From: Symsagittifera roscoffensis
Lineage: Eukaryota > Xenacoelomorpha > Acoela > Convolutidae
Reading direction: 5' to 3'
DNA length: 64,000 nt
NCBI RefSeq assembly: GCF_963678635.1
Contig: NC_087065.1
Coordinates: 16,040,572-16,104,571, forward strand
Made by a program: the position numbers and the translations under genes. The notes beneath the pieces are model-generated. The model did not search any database. It was not told where the DNA came from and saw only the letters and a list, made by a program, of their open reading frames with translations. Positions 1 to 10,597 of this stretch are shown here, piece by piece (the stretch's first letter is position 1; each line of letters starts with the position of its first letter).

Positions 1-960
1 CACCCTTCAATTATAATTGAAGCCACTGCCAGGTTCATGCTATTGTTTTTGTTTGACTGGTTGAACTTTTTGTTTGACTTTCCTAGCATCTCCAGGTCAT
101 CTAAGATTCTTGTCAAGGCTTTCTTTCTCGCGATGTTTTCGTTTATCACAGCGCATCATTGCACTCCTGAGCCAAAGGAAATTCACAGTATCTCAAAAAA
201 GTTCTCGGCACTATCTCACTGAGATTGCTCTTTCGCCATCAGATTATTCAGGGCTGTTTCTTCCAGTTATGGTGAGTGCGATGCACTCCTGTCTTTCTGT
301 CAAGTGCTCTTCTTCAAAAATGAAGCTTCATCACCTCTATCCAGGTGTCTGTGCTACCATCTGATTCAACCTTAAAGCATCGCAATTTCTTGAACACACT
401 TTTTTACTGCATTAATTGGTTCTATAAAGTCTTAACAGAAATGTCTCTAGGGATCAAATAAATTGATCCAATGCTGTTGCTCTTGCCGTAGTATCCTGAG
501 CGTACCCAATCCAATCCCGAAACTCAGTCCCTTCCACCCAAAGTGGTCGGTTAAGTCCTCACCGGGTTCAAGATTCGCGACAAAATCTGGGCCAGGCATT
601 AATCCAATTTTTTCTTCATGTGGTTCTCAGTCTAGCTTTTTTCTTGCCTGTGGCGAAATATCTTTTCTGGCAATGCTTTTTGTTTGATATAAACAACTCC
701 TCTCATGAAAGTCCCTTGTAATCCGCTCTCACCTCTCTGTGTCTTTTCTGACCGGATGGATAAGGTTGTATTCACACTAGCATGGTTAACGGAACTAGTT
801 GTTGCCAAGAAGTCACTCGAATCTTGCATTCCTTTCAAATCCCTTCATATACTAGTCTGGTGAGCCTCTCTCTGTCGTCGCTGGAATTGTTTCAATCTTT
901 TGAAGCGTAGCTGTGATCTAAAATTATCCTCTTTTTCGTCATGATCGGCTTCTTTTTTGG
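1..960 (-). pseudogene. gag remnant of LTR element A
   Basis: The minus strand between about 380 and 1 encodes short stretches that match the capsid part of gag in element C (50,220-50,620). They include a segment like 'SDGSTDTWIEVMKLHF' and a later 'NNSMNLAVAS'-like stretch. Gag is the structural polyprotein that forms the retrotransposon particle in the cytoplasm. The reading frame is interrupted many times and has no coding potential left. Upstream, 480-960 on the minus strand carries charged, low-information stretches that could be the gag N-terminus, but no match could be confirmed. Confidence 0.6.
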
Positions 961-1700
961 TGACGACCTCAACATCAGCTCCTACTTCCACCGAAAAAGC
1001 GAAAAAGTTTCCCTGAGTGACTCTCAACCTTACCGAGAAAGAAGGAGGCGTGACTGCTTTTCTCGGCTCGTCTTGCAACATCATGAAGTCCTTAGTTGAA
1101 CCTTCAATTGCAGGCTTCTTACAAAAAAAATGTCCGAAATTTCTTCCAAATCAAAGTTCCGGCCGAAGTCAAATCAAAGTTCCACGGAATAGATTAGATG
1201 CCAGTCTTCTCATCCCAGTACTCTCGGTTTTTTTCTTCAAGACCCACGTTGGGATGAGACTGCGCCATATCTCTAGCCCCTGCGATGCTTGTTTCTCTCG
1301 GTCTTCAGAAAATTTTTGACTCCTGGTTTTAACCAGTTTTCTGAATTTTTTTCTTTCTTCTTCTTCCGAGCATCCTGGTTTCTCGCAACAAAAAGATAAT
1401 TCATTCAAAAACACTTTCTTCTTTTGGTTTCAATTTTCTAGAGCTATCAATCAGCTTAGAGTATCCTCAAAAATCTAGACTCACCTCAATCTATCACTGT
1501 TTGCCGCTTACTTACTAAACTCAATTAATATCGTGTGCTGTGTAATATATAATACTACTACAACACAACGATGTTCAGAGTGAAATCACTGTTTGATCAC
1601 GAAACTGACCCAGTTTTATTAGTAGAGCTTATGTTCAATTTATGCACAGCAGTGTTTGAAAGCTTTTTGAAAGAAATTTTGACACAAAATGACGAAATCA
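961..1700 (-). other. junction of leader and gag start of element A
   Basis: This stretch holds short minus-strand open segments (for example 1,169-1,414, lysine- and glutamate-rich) that were not recognised. The part at about 1,450-1,640 resembles the last 250 bases before the gag start of element C (48,200-48,445), which places the gag start of A near 1,440. Nothing else was recognised. Confidence 0.35.
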
Positions 1701-1759
1701 AGTAGACTTAAAAGACAATAAGCTCAATCTGTCCGGTTTTGATGTAAAAAAAGATACAA

Positions 1760-2010
1760 TTATTCAGTTTGAAAACAAAACATATGTTGCGATCAGTCTG
1801 TCGCAGTTTGATAGCCACACTTGTTTCTAATGAACAAGCTTTCTCTGTCCAGTGCCGGACCAAACGAGTCAAAACTTGAAGGCAGTTATCTTTTGTCTCA
1901 AGTGAGCGTCTATCGCAAATCACGAGTAATGTACTATTTATCTGCCTCCAATTTGCCCGGGATAAACCTACCAAAAACTTCAGGGCAACCAATCCTCCAA
2001 AAAATACCTT
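1760..2010 (-). other. conserved leader island of element A (pair of 47,900-48,120)
   Basis: On the minus strand this block aligns by eye with 47,900-48,120 of element C at clearly higher similarity than its surroundings. The best part (about 1,925-1,990) reads like 'CCTGAAG.TTTTNGTAGGT' followed by 'CGGGCA' and 'GGCAGATA' in both. It lies a few hundred bases before gag in each case. A function such as RNA packaging or a splice signal is only inference. Confidence 0.5.
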
Positions 2011-2199
2011 ATTCAATAAAATGTTTCTATTGATGATTTGATTCCGAATTTGAATTTGTATTGGCTTTCGGATTTTCGTATCGGATTTTTATCAACGGAA
2101 GTCTGTATGTTTGATTTATAGGATATTCAGAAGTGCAGTCAATATTCTTTCTCGGTATCGAACCGTTGATTTAACTAATATCCTCATAAACTCAACGAA

Positions 2200-3330
2200 T
2201 TTTTTTGCGACTTTTACCCCGCAAGGAACACCTTTGCCTAATTCCGTGCAACTTTCCCGTTTTACTTGCGTTGTACTGCTATTTTTTGATCCTTCCGGAT
2301 TTCGTTTAAGTTCATGGACAATGAAGAGTCTTCCTCCCAAATTGCGGCTCTTTCCGGTTGGGACCTTACAAATAGGCGAATAAGAACCCTTCCGGATCGG
2401 CTAAATGGGGACCCCATCGGGTACAATCCAAAAAAATTTTGACCCTTTCTGGATCGGCTAATAGGGGACCCTTCTGGGCTGGGACCCTTCCAGATTAGCA
2501 ATATGGGGACCCCATCGGGTACGTTCAAAAACTTTAGATCCTTCGGAATCGACGAATAAGTACCGTTCCAGGTTGGGAGCCTTTAGGATTGGCAAAACGT
2601 GGACCCCTCCAGGTACGTCCTTCTCGATTGACAAAAGAGGACTCTTCGGATTGGGACTCTTCCGGATTGCCGATTTAAGAAACCTTGCAGGGTACGATCT
2701 AAAAGTTTAGACCCTTCTGGGTCGGCTTATAAGCACTTTTCCGGATTGAGAGCTTTTTTGGCTTGTCGAAATGATGACCCTCCGGGTACGGTCGAAAGCT
2801 AAGACATTTCTGGCTTGGCTAATAAGGACCGTTCCAGGTTGGGACATTTCCAGATTGGCAAAATGGGGGCCCATCCGGTACGTTTAAAAAACTTTAGACC
2901 CATCGGGATCGATGAATAAGGACCATTACAGATGATGACCCTTCTAGAATGGCGAAACAAGGGCCCCATTGGGTACAATCCAAAGGCTAAGAATAAAGAC
3001 TTGGCTAATAAGGACTCTTCCGGATTGGGACTTTTTCGGGTTGACAAAATTTGGGACCCATCCGGGAAAATTCAAAAATTTCAAAATTTTTGGGATCGAC
3101 GAATAAAGAACATTCTGGATTGGGACTTCTCTGGGTGGCAATATAAGAGCCCCTCCGGGAACGTTCAAAAAATTTATATCCTTCCGAATTGGCTAATAAA
3201 GATGTTTTTGGGCAAAACGGAGAGCCCCTCGGGTACGTTCAAAAAATTACGACCCCTCCGGGTACGGTCGAAATGTGCTCGACCCTTCGGGAATGGTTCA
3301 GTCAAATTTTATTTATTTTTTTTCCCAGAC
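2200..3330 (-). repeat. iterated GACCCTTCCGGATTGG-type repeats in the leader of element A
   Basis: The plus strand shows roughly twenty imperfect iterations of motifs like 'GACCCTTCCGGATTGG', 'GGGACCC' and 'CCGGGTACG', spaced 25-60 bases apart in an AT-rich background. Spacing is irregular, so this is a diffuse array rather than a clean tandem repeat. The reverse complement (CCGGAGGGGTC type) recurs in the leader of element C (46,850-47,700), and a related G-rich motif recurs in the leader of B. Isolated copies also occur at 3,965 and 4,632. Confidence 0.8.
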
Positions 3331-4430
3331 CCTTCGTGGTACAGTCCTATTGCTCTTATCATTTTAAATAAACTAACTGATAAAACTTTTTTTTTCCAAG
3401 TGGGGCCACTCCTGATCCAAAGTAAGTGCTTGTCTTGCGTTTTCTGCTAACTGGTAGGGGTCAATTAGCAGGCTTTTTTTCGTCCTACTGCTTTGTTTCA
3501 AGTTCCCTGACCCTTCCAAACCTTTCAAAAAAATTGCCTTCGTCGACCGTTACTACCTTTTCAAAGAGTATAAATGCTTTCCGAAAATCTTTCTCTGGAC
3601 CGAAAAGAGTCTACATTTGAAACAGGCTCTGTTTGCTAAAGATTTCTCAAAACTTTTCAGTGTTTAATCTTTCCAAACAAAAAAAAACCTCGTGTAAGTT
3701 TGTTTTACTTTCCGATCGAACGGTTTTAAAACTAACCGAATCCGTTCGGTGGTTGTCGAATTATAAAACGAAACGTCTTTCATCTAAATCCAAAGTTTTC
3801 AACTCGAATCGGTTTCGCCTAATTTTTTTCTGCAAATCCCTTCTTTTAGGCTTACAAACTATTGATTTGAACTTAAATGACTTACATTTTTGAAGTTCAG
3901 AGCAGAAAAAAACGATAGAAAAAAATTTGATCACAAAATTTTTGGAAAATAAATACAAATTGGACTCCTCCGGATTGGTCAATTCACCAAATCAAACTCG
4001 TTCAGTTTAATTTTTCTGGGACCTGGAAGCTTATTGTTAAAGCTACTTAAAAAAAGTAGTGTTACCCTAACAAAAACTTTAAAACATTTTTTTCTGACCG
4101 GTGTTTTCGGTGCCAAAAAATTGTGAACAAATAATTACGACAACAATTTTAATCAATGATATCCGGACTGACTTTAATCGGACTCATAGCTATTACAGTT
4201 GAATTAAGCTGTAACTCAATAAAATAGCGCTTTTGAAAAATATTGTGTTTTCTGGCCTGATCAAACTATCGAAGTTTTGACCTGAAAGTCGATGTGTTAA
4301 GGATCTCTTTGATTGAAAAAATGAATAAGAGTATAAAAATGGGTAGTATAAGTAGTAGTACTAAAAAATGATAACATGCCAATTTCTTACAATATCCGAA
4401 TTAAGGTGTAAGCCGGAAATTTGCAACTCG
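3331..4430. other. AT-rich leader segment of element A without recognised gene
   Basis: No coding or RNA gene was recognised. The stretch is AT-rich with long A and T runs and lies inside the leader of element A. The interval 4,320-4,400 aligns in reverse with 46,395-46,450 of C (short TACTA/ATACT runs). Confidence 0.4.
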
Positions 4431-4461
4431 GTGAGAGGTCACTTTTGTGCAGTCTCTGTCG

Positions 4462-4497
4462 TGCCCCCGCCTCCCCCTCCCCCCCCCCCCCCCCCCA
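4462..4497. repeat. poly-C/poly-G tract in the leader of element A
   Basis: The plus strand has an interrupted cytosine run ending in an uninterrupted run of about 18 C. The flanks align with 46,240-46,380 of element C, where the matching position carries only a run of seven G. This suggests that a short G run expanded in copy A. Confidence 0.85.
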
Positions 4498-5154
4498 CAT
4501 ATTGATACCTTACGTTCTGTACCGAAAAGAATACAAAACTTTTTAACGATACCCAACATTCGATTTTTGTTGTCCTTGTGATCGTGCTGATTCTTGCACT
4601 GCCGGATTGGTCTTCTACATCAATCACTTGACCCTTCCGGATTGTTGGATAATTGGCAAAAACGTGCTTAACTTCTCAAATAAAAAACCCTACAGTAGAG
4701 ATAAAAAAAAGAAGGCACTACAAGATCGTTACGATCAGTTATAACTTTTACTAAAACATATCATAACAAAAAACAAGAAAGTCGGATTGCATCCCGTCTG
4801 GTTAGGTTTTCCACACTGATATTATGTTTTTTTTTACTCTTTTCGTTTTTTTTCTGATATATTTAGTTTTTTGGTTTTGCCTAGACATACTAAATTTTGT
4901 TTGTTTTCTTAGATTTCATTAGTTGCTTTTGGTCATAAACCGTCATAAGGAACAAAAGGACGGCCAAATCACCAATCTTCAACGATACGTGATTTTTTTT
5001 TGTGTGTTAATTAGTATAAAAAATTGAATCAGGGGATCTGGAAAGCTTTGCGGTTTCGGGACACCCTTCTGACTGTCGTTAAAGAGTCTGATTGTGCGCA
5101 ATCGCTCGTTGTGGAGGCTTTATTTATTGGATTGATCGATCATGAGCTCACGAT

Positions 5155-5172
5155 TAACACCCAAGCGTGCCA
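5155..5172 (-). promoter_or_regulatory. putative primer-binding site of element A
   Basis: On the minus strand 'TGGCACGCTTGGGTGTTA' starts 12 bases after the presumed LTR end (...TGTCACA). It is the diverged counterpart of 'TGGCGCTCCTGGGT' in elements B and C. A site that starts with TGG just inside the 5' LTR is the usual place where a tRNA 3' end primes reverse transcription. The tRNA was not identified. Confidence 0.55.
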
Positions 5173-5184
5173 TAAAAACAGATA

Positions 5185-6037
5185 TGTGACATACACCGGG
5201 AATTACAACCGACGGAAAGTAAAGCTAGATCCCTAAATGAATGGCTAGCGTTAAATTAGATATTTTTACACGCTTTTAAATGTCTCTACCATAGTCAATT
5301 CAGTGTGGATCCCGTAACATGGAATCGACAAAATCATTATTGTCTAAAGGCTATCAGCCGAGTCGCGCAAATCAACTTAACTATATGCCAAACTAGTGAG
5401 CTCATGGCTGGGTCTCATCATCCCAAGACCACGATATCATTCCTACACGAAGGGCCGATACACTATCATGATCAAATTGCAAAATTACCATTATTTTGTA
5501 CAGCAAAGATAATCACCGCATCAATTGGAGATGGATGGACTCCTTCCTTCAACTTCTGGCTTCTGTTATCCTGAAAATGAAGTTTTGATTTAGTAAAATA
5601 AACTCAGGCCACTCCAGAAAGCTTGAAAACGTTGAAAAAATATTTCTCCTGTTCAATGAGAGACATTTCCCAATTTGCAGTCTTCGTTAAATAAGCTCCT
5701 TCCTCATGATCAGGAAGGGTTGCCAACGTCACTTCTAGCCTTCCCAAATGGTGAAGTTTGTCAGTAACGATTGTAACTGCACAATCGTTACACTTGAAAG
5801 CTTCTATTCATCCAATGTCATTTGATATTCTCGACGTAGTGGCTGCCGGTTTTTATTGTTTCTTATTCACAGCGCCGAGAATAGAAAAAAAAACTCGCAT
5901 GCCGAAATTCAAAACGCTATTCAACATGTCGAACGTTTTTGTTCCAACTTAAAAAACTTATTTCAATACAATTTATTGCGTAAAATGCTCGACATCAGTT
6001 TAGTATTCGTTCAAATTCCGGGCTTGTCTGCGGTACA
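5185..6037 (-). repeat. 5' LTR of element A
   Basis: On the minus strand it would start TGTACCGC (near 6,037) and end ...CCGGTGTATGTCACA (5,185), giving TG...CA ends and about 853 bases. The inner half aligns well with the LTR of element C, including a shared 'CATGAGCTCACTA' block. The outer end is less certain, and its partner LTR lies outside the window. Confidence 0.6.
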
Positions 6038-6099
6038 TCTACTTGAAAACCTCGATTTAATAAAATTTAATGTTTTGTATTTCTCCGAAATGTGTTAAA

Positions 6100-8640
6100 A
6101 ACAACCATTCTTCTTTTTGTCTTTCTCAGAAGTGTATAGAACTATCAAATTGCGCTGTGAACAGCTACTAATTTTTCGAAGTTGTGAATAGCTCTACAGT
6201 TTCCGACGTTGTGAATACTCGGCGCTGTGTGAAAACACCTTTTATCTGTCTCGTGTGTGGTTTTTAGGTTTTTAGCGCAAATTGTCCTTCTGATTTTGGC
6301 CCCTGGCAATCAGTTTTTTCTTGGACGTCCATTACGTCATTCAAGAGACAGTGTTTTGTTTATTTGATGTGCCCATAAATTTTCCAGTTTTGTGTTAACA
6401 CTGTTGTTTGATATAATCGCTTCTGGTAGTGATTCCATTCACTAATGTTGAGGAAACTGTTTTTGGAGGTGTTAGGTGAATTTGTAGTCTTTCTGGTGAT
6501 TAATTTGTTCGGTTTTCCTCGCGTTTCCGTTCATCAATTAAAAGAAGTCCTTCAGTTGCTGCTACATCATAAAATCCCTTTAAGATTTGGTAAACTTCAA
6601 TCATTTTTCCTCGCTTGTTTCTGTATTCAAGCAATGGGAAATTTAGAATCTTTAGTCTGTTTGAATAGCTAAATTTGCGTATGCCCGGGACTAGTCTCGT
6701 TGCGCGTCATTGTAAATTTTCGATTATGAATTTATCTATCTTGAGGTATGATTTTATCTACCTTCGATTATGAACTTAACTATCTTGACGTTTTCTATAT
6801 GAACTTATCTATCTTATCAATTCCCAGCCTCGTTTTTGTACTCAAGGTGCGGTCTGACTAATGCCTTTGCTAATGACAAGAGTCAAAATGTCTATGCTCA
6901 GTTTCAGAAAATTTTTCCTTGTTAGGGCTACAATACTGTTCGCGAGTTTCGTTTTCTTGGCATTGTGTTTTCGGAACGGTATTTCCATGTCCACAATACT
7001 GTTAATTTTTTCTCAGTTTCGACGTTAATCAGGTATGATGTACCATCCAGAATGAAATTTAGTTCTGGTAGCTTTTTCCTTCCTGTTAAGGTCAGTGTGT
7101 GCCATTTTGACATGTTGAACTTCATCAGACTACTTTCTGCCCATTTTGATATTACGTTTAGGTCGTGCTACAGTTATCTGTTTCCTCTTCTGAAGTAATC
7201 GATCTTTACACTTTCGCATCGTCTGCATAGAAAAGTATTGGTTTCTCAGTTTCATCTCCCATTGAGTTGATGTATAATATACACAGTATTGGTCCTAGGT
7301 CCGATGATCCTTGAGCCACGGCGCTTACGACGGGCGCCCAGTCCGAGTATTTTTCTTTTAGCACGACGCGCTGCTTCCGTCCAGTCAGGCAGTCGCTGAT
7401 CCACATTAGAGTTTTTCCTCAGATCCCGAGACTTGATAAGGTGTTAAGCAATCTGTTGTGGGTCAATATCAAAGATTTTTTGGAAATCAATCTAATCAAT
7501 GTCTACTTCATCATCATATTCCAGCTCTGCCGTTCAGTCGCCCGAGTGCTCTCAGTAACTGAAGGATCATTGAGCAAAACGGTAGTAATCCGTACTGCGT
7601 TTCTGATACCATTTTGTTTTCTCTAATGTAATTAAATAAGTGTCGTCTTTTTACTTTCTCCGTAATTTTCCAGCCAATTGACGTGAGGCTCATCAGTTTA
7701 TAATTGTTAAGTTCACGTTTAGCATCATTTTTGCGATTACCGGCTATGTCCACGCATTTCCAGTCCTCTGAAGTTTCGCCACCAACCCAGGAACTTTGCA
7801 TTAGACTGCATAGTACTTCCGCTAATTCATTTTAAGTCTTGTGCACTATCCGCCGGTGAACCTTATCTGGTTCCACTAATTTAAGGTGTCTAGTATGGCA
7901 AATTCATCTAACATCAATTCCATTGTGAGAGGTAGATCATCAAAAATTTGTTGTTTTTGATTATCCACTCCATCAAAGCTTCCTGGTGCTTCTATGGTAA
8001 AAACCGAATTGAAAAAACTTTAAAACACTTTTACTTTTTCCTAGTCACTTTTTGCCAGCTGTTTATGACCAAGGTTGAGGGCAAGTATTGCCTCTGGTTA
8101 TTTAAGCGTCTTATTGATGAAATTTCAGAATTTTTTGCATTGGGATTCGATAAATTTCGATATCTGATATTTGTTTCATCTTGTGCACCTTTGTATCATC
8201 TTTCTGAATTTGCACCGGATTTTGGTATAGTTTTCGTCATTCTGTTAAACCCTAGCTCGCCTGATTTCTTTCCATGTTTTCTGTTTTTCGCGAATTGCAT
8301 CTCTCATTTCAGTACTCATTGGCAATTGATATTGCTTTAGACGAATTTCCAACTAGGAAAAAAATTTTTTGTTGCCATGTCAAGTATACATTTGAACTTG
8401 CTCAAGTTCTTCTGTAATGTAAGCGGTTTTTCATAGGTTATTTTCTTCTTTATTTCCGACCAAAGATTTTGGTAGTTTTCTACGTTGTAATTCAGTCGTT
8501 CTTCACCTCGAACTGTTTTGCACAGATTGAGTTTTGATTGTGTAAGTGTATGAATTTTTTCCCTCAGCGAAGAAATATAATCATTTTTTATCAGACAAAT
8601 TTTTCACGGTTTCTTAGTGAAATTTTGTTTGTTCAAACTG
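6100..8640 (-). mobile_element. CR1-like LINE, copy 1 (partial, broken)
   Basis: Minus-strand non-LTR retrotransposon. From 5' to 3' on the minus strand it keeps the linker before the reverse transcriptase (8,600-7,950), the reverse transcriptase fingers (7,801-7,514, with 'NNYKLMSLTSI' and a 'TQYG' stretch), a motif A-like 'FQKIFDID' near 7,470, and the palm segment 7,406-7,206 with 'YINSMGD' and the catalytic-type 'FYADDAKV'. The thumb and C-terminal region follow, with the 'LTLTGRKKLPELNF' stretch at about 7,090. The frame is broken by stops and shifts, and no endonuclease is present. A 'DW..VV..V.QGS' motif followed by YADD is typical of the CR1/L2/Jockey assemblage; the exact clade is uncertain. 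Confidence 0.85.
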
Positions 8641-10597
8641 CTTCTTGTTCACAAGTTTTTAGGTTTTTTTGATTTGTAGGCTTTGTTTTGGCCTCTGGAG
8701 ATCAATTTGTTCTTGGACGTCTATTACGTCATTCAAGAGACAGTGTTTTGTTTGTTTCATGTGCCCATAAGTTTTCCACTTTTTGTTAACACTGTTGCTT
8801 GATATAATCGCTTCTGGTAGTGAATTCCATGCATAAATGGTACAGAATCCGTTTCTTGAGGGGTTCCTAGTCTTTCTGGTGATTAATTTGTACGGTTTTC
8901 CTCGCGTTTCCATTCATCAATTAAGAGAAGTCATTCAGTTGCTGCTACATCATAAATTCCGTTTAAGGTTTGGTAAATTTTAATCATTTTTCCTCGCTTC
9001 TTTCTGTATTCAAGAAATGGGAGGTTTAGAATTTTTAGTCTGCTTGAATAGCTAAATTTGCGTATGCCTGGGACTAGTCTCAATGCGCGTTGTTGTACGT
9101 TTTCGAGTATGAACTTTCATATCTTGAGGTATGGATTCCTAGCCTCGTTTTTGTACTCACGGTGCGGTCTCACTAATGCCTTGTTCATGGTCGTCAAAAT
9201 GTCTTTGCTCAGGTTCGGAAATCTTTTCCTTGTTAGGGCTACAATCCTGTTCGCGAGTTTCGTTTTCTTGGCATTGTATTTTCGGAACGATATTTCCATA
9301 TTCACAATTAATCTAAATTCTTTCTAAGTTCCGACATTATTCAGGTATGATTTACCATCCAGAATGAAATTTAGTTCTGGTAGCTTTTTCCTTCTTGTTA
9401 AGGTCAGTGTGTGCAATTTTGACATGTTGAACTTCATCAGACTACCTTCTGCCCATTTTGATATTACGTTTAGGTCGTGCTACAGATATCTGTTTCCTCT
9501 TCTGAAATAATCGATCTTTACACTTTCGCATCGTTTGCATAGAAAAGTATTGGGTTCTCAGTTCCATCTCCCATTGAGTTGATGTATAATATACACAGTA
9601 TTGGTCCTAGATCCGATGATCCTTGAGCCACGCCGCTTACGACGGGCGCCCAGTCCGAGTATTTTTCTTTTACCACGACGCGCTGCTTCTGTCCAGTCAG
9701 GCAGTCGGTGATCCGCACTCAAGTTTTTCCTCGGATCCCGAGACTTGATAAGGTGTTATGCAATCTGTTGTGGGTCAATATCGAAGATTTTCTGGAAATC
9801 AATCTAATCAATGTCTACTTCATCATCATTTTCCAGCTCTGCCGTCCGGTCGCCGAGTGCTCTCAGTAACTGACGGATCATTGAGCGACCTGGTAGTAAT
9901 ACTACGTTTCTGATACCCTTTTGTTTTCTCTAATGTAATCAAATAGGTGTCGTCTTATTAATTTATCCGTAATTTTCCAGCCGATTGACGTGAGGCTCAT
10001 CAGTTTAAAATAGTTAGGTTCACGTTTAGCATCATTTTTGCGAATCCCGGCTATGTCCGCGCATTTTCAGTCCTCTGAAATTTCCCCACCAACCCAGGAG
10101 TTTTGCAGTAGACTGCATAGTGCGTCCGCTAATTCGTTTCGAGTCTCGTGCACTATCCGCGGGTGAACTTTATCTGGTCCCATTAATTTAAGGTGTCTAG
10201 TATGGCAAATTCATCTAACCTCAATTCCATTGTGAGAGGTAGATCATCAGAAATTTGTTGTTCTTGATTATCCACTCTATCAAAGCTTCCTTGTGGTTCT
10301 ATGGTAAAAACCGAATTGAAAAAACTTTAAAACGCTTTTACTTTTTCCTAGTCACTTTTTGCCAGCTGTTTATGACCAAGGTTGAGGGCAAGTATTGCCT
10401 CTGATTATTTAAGCGTCTTAATGATGCAATTTTAGAACTTTTTGCATTGGGATTCGATACATTTCGATATCTGATCTTTATTTTATCTTGTGCACCCTCG
10501 TATCAATTTTCTGAATTTGCACTGGATTTTGGTATAGTTTTCGTCATTTTGTTAAATCCTAGCTCGCCTGAACTCTTTCCATGTTTCCTGTTTTTGC
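8641..10597 (-). mobile_element. CR1-like LINE, copy 2 (partial, broken)
   Basis: Second copy of the same LINE, head-to-tail with copy 1 and about 90% alike by eye. It keeps the best C-terminal end: 8,913-8,659 encodes 'RNPSRNGFCTIYAWNSLPEA', the typical C-terminal block of CR1-like polymerases (a few residues before the end of the protein). The stretch 9,305-9,117 encodes 'SKDILTTMNKALVRPHREY', the thumb block. The palm segment 9,718-9,518 shows 'FYANDAKV', so one catalytic aspartate has been replaced. Fingers and linker extend up to about 10,580. The copy stops abruptly near 10,597, where sequence jumps back into the reverse transcriptase palm of the next copy. Confidence 0.85.

Larger units (their letters stand above)
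1..6037 (-). mobile_element. LTR element A: decayed Ty3/gypsy-like fossil, 5' part
   Basis: Read on the minus strand this is an LTR (about 6,037 down to 5,185), a putative primer-binding site, a leader of about 3.7 kb and a gag remnant that leaves the window at base 1. The assignment rests on stepwise similarity to element C read in the opposite direction. Blocks near 5,560, 5,330, 5,180, 4,750, 4,540 and 1,950 match C near 45,240, 45,380, 45,570, 45,990, 46,240 and 47,950 in the same order. The copy is heavily broken, with many interruptions in gag and large length differences in the leader, so it is probably the oldest of the three elements. Pol is outside the window. The LINE array adjoins its outer LTR edge. 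Confidence 0.75.

Noticed and set aside
2932-3450. 172-residue open frame over the leader repeats of A
   Set aside because: Composition follows the nucleotide repeat, and no homologous frame exists in C.
4439-4627. Open frame with a glycine run on the minus strand
   Set aside because: The glycines come from the poly-G tract of a leader sequence; not a protein gene.
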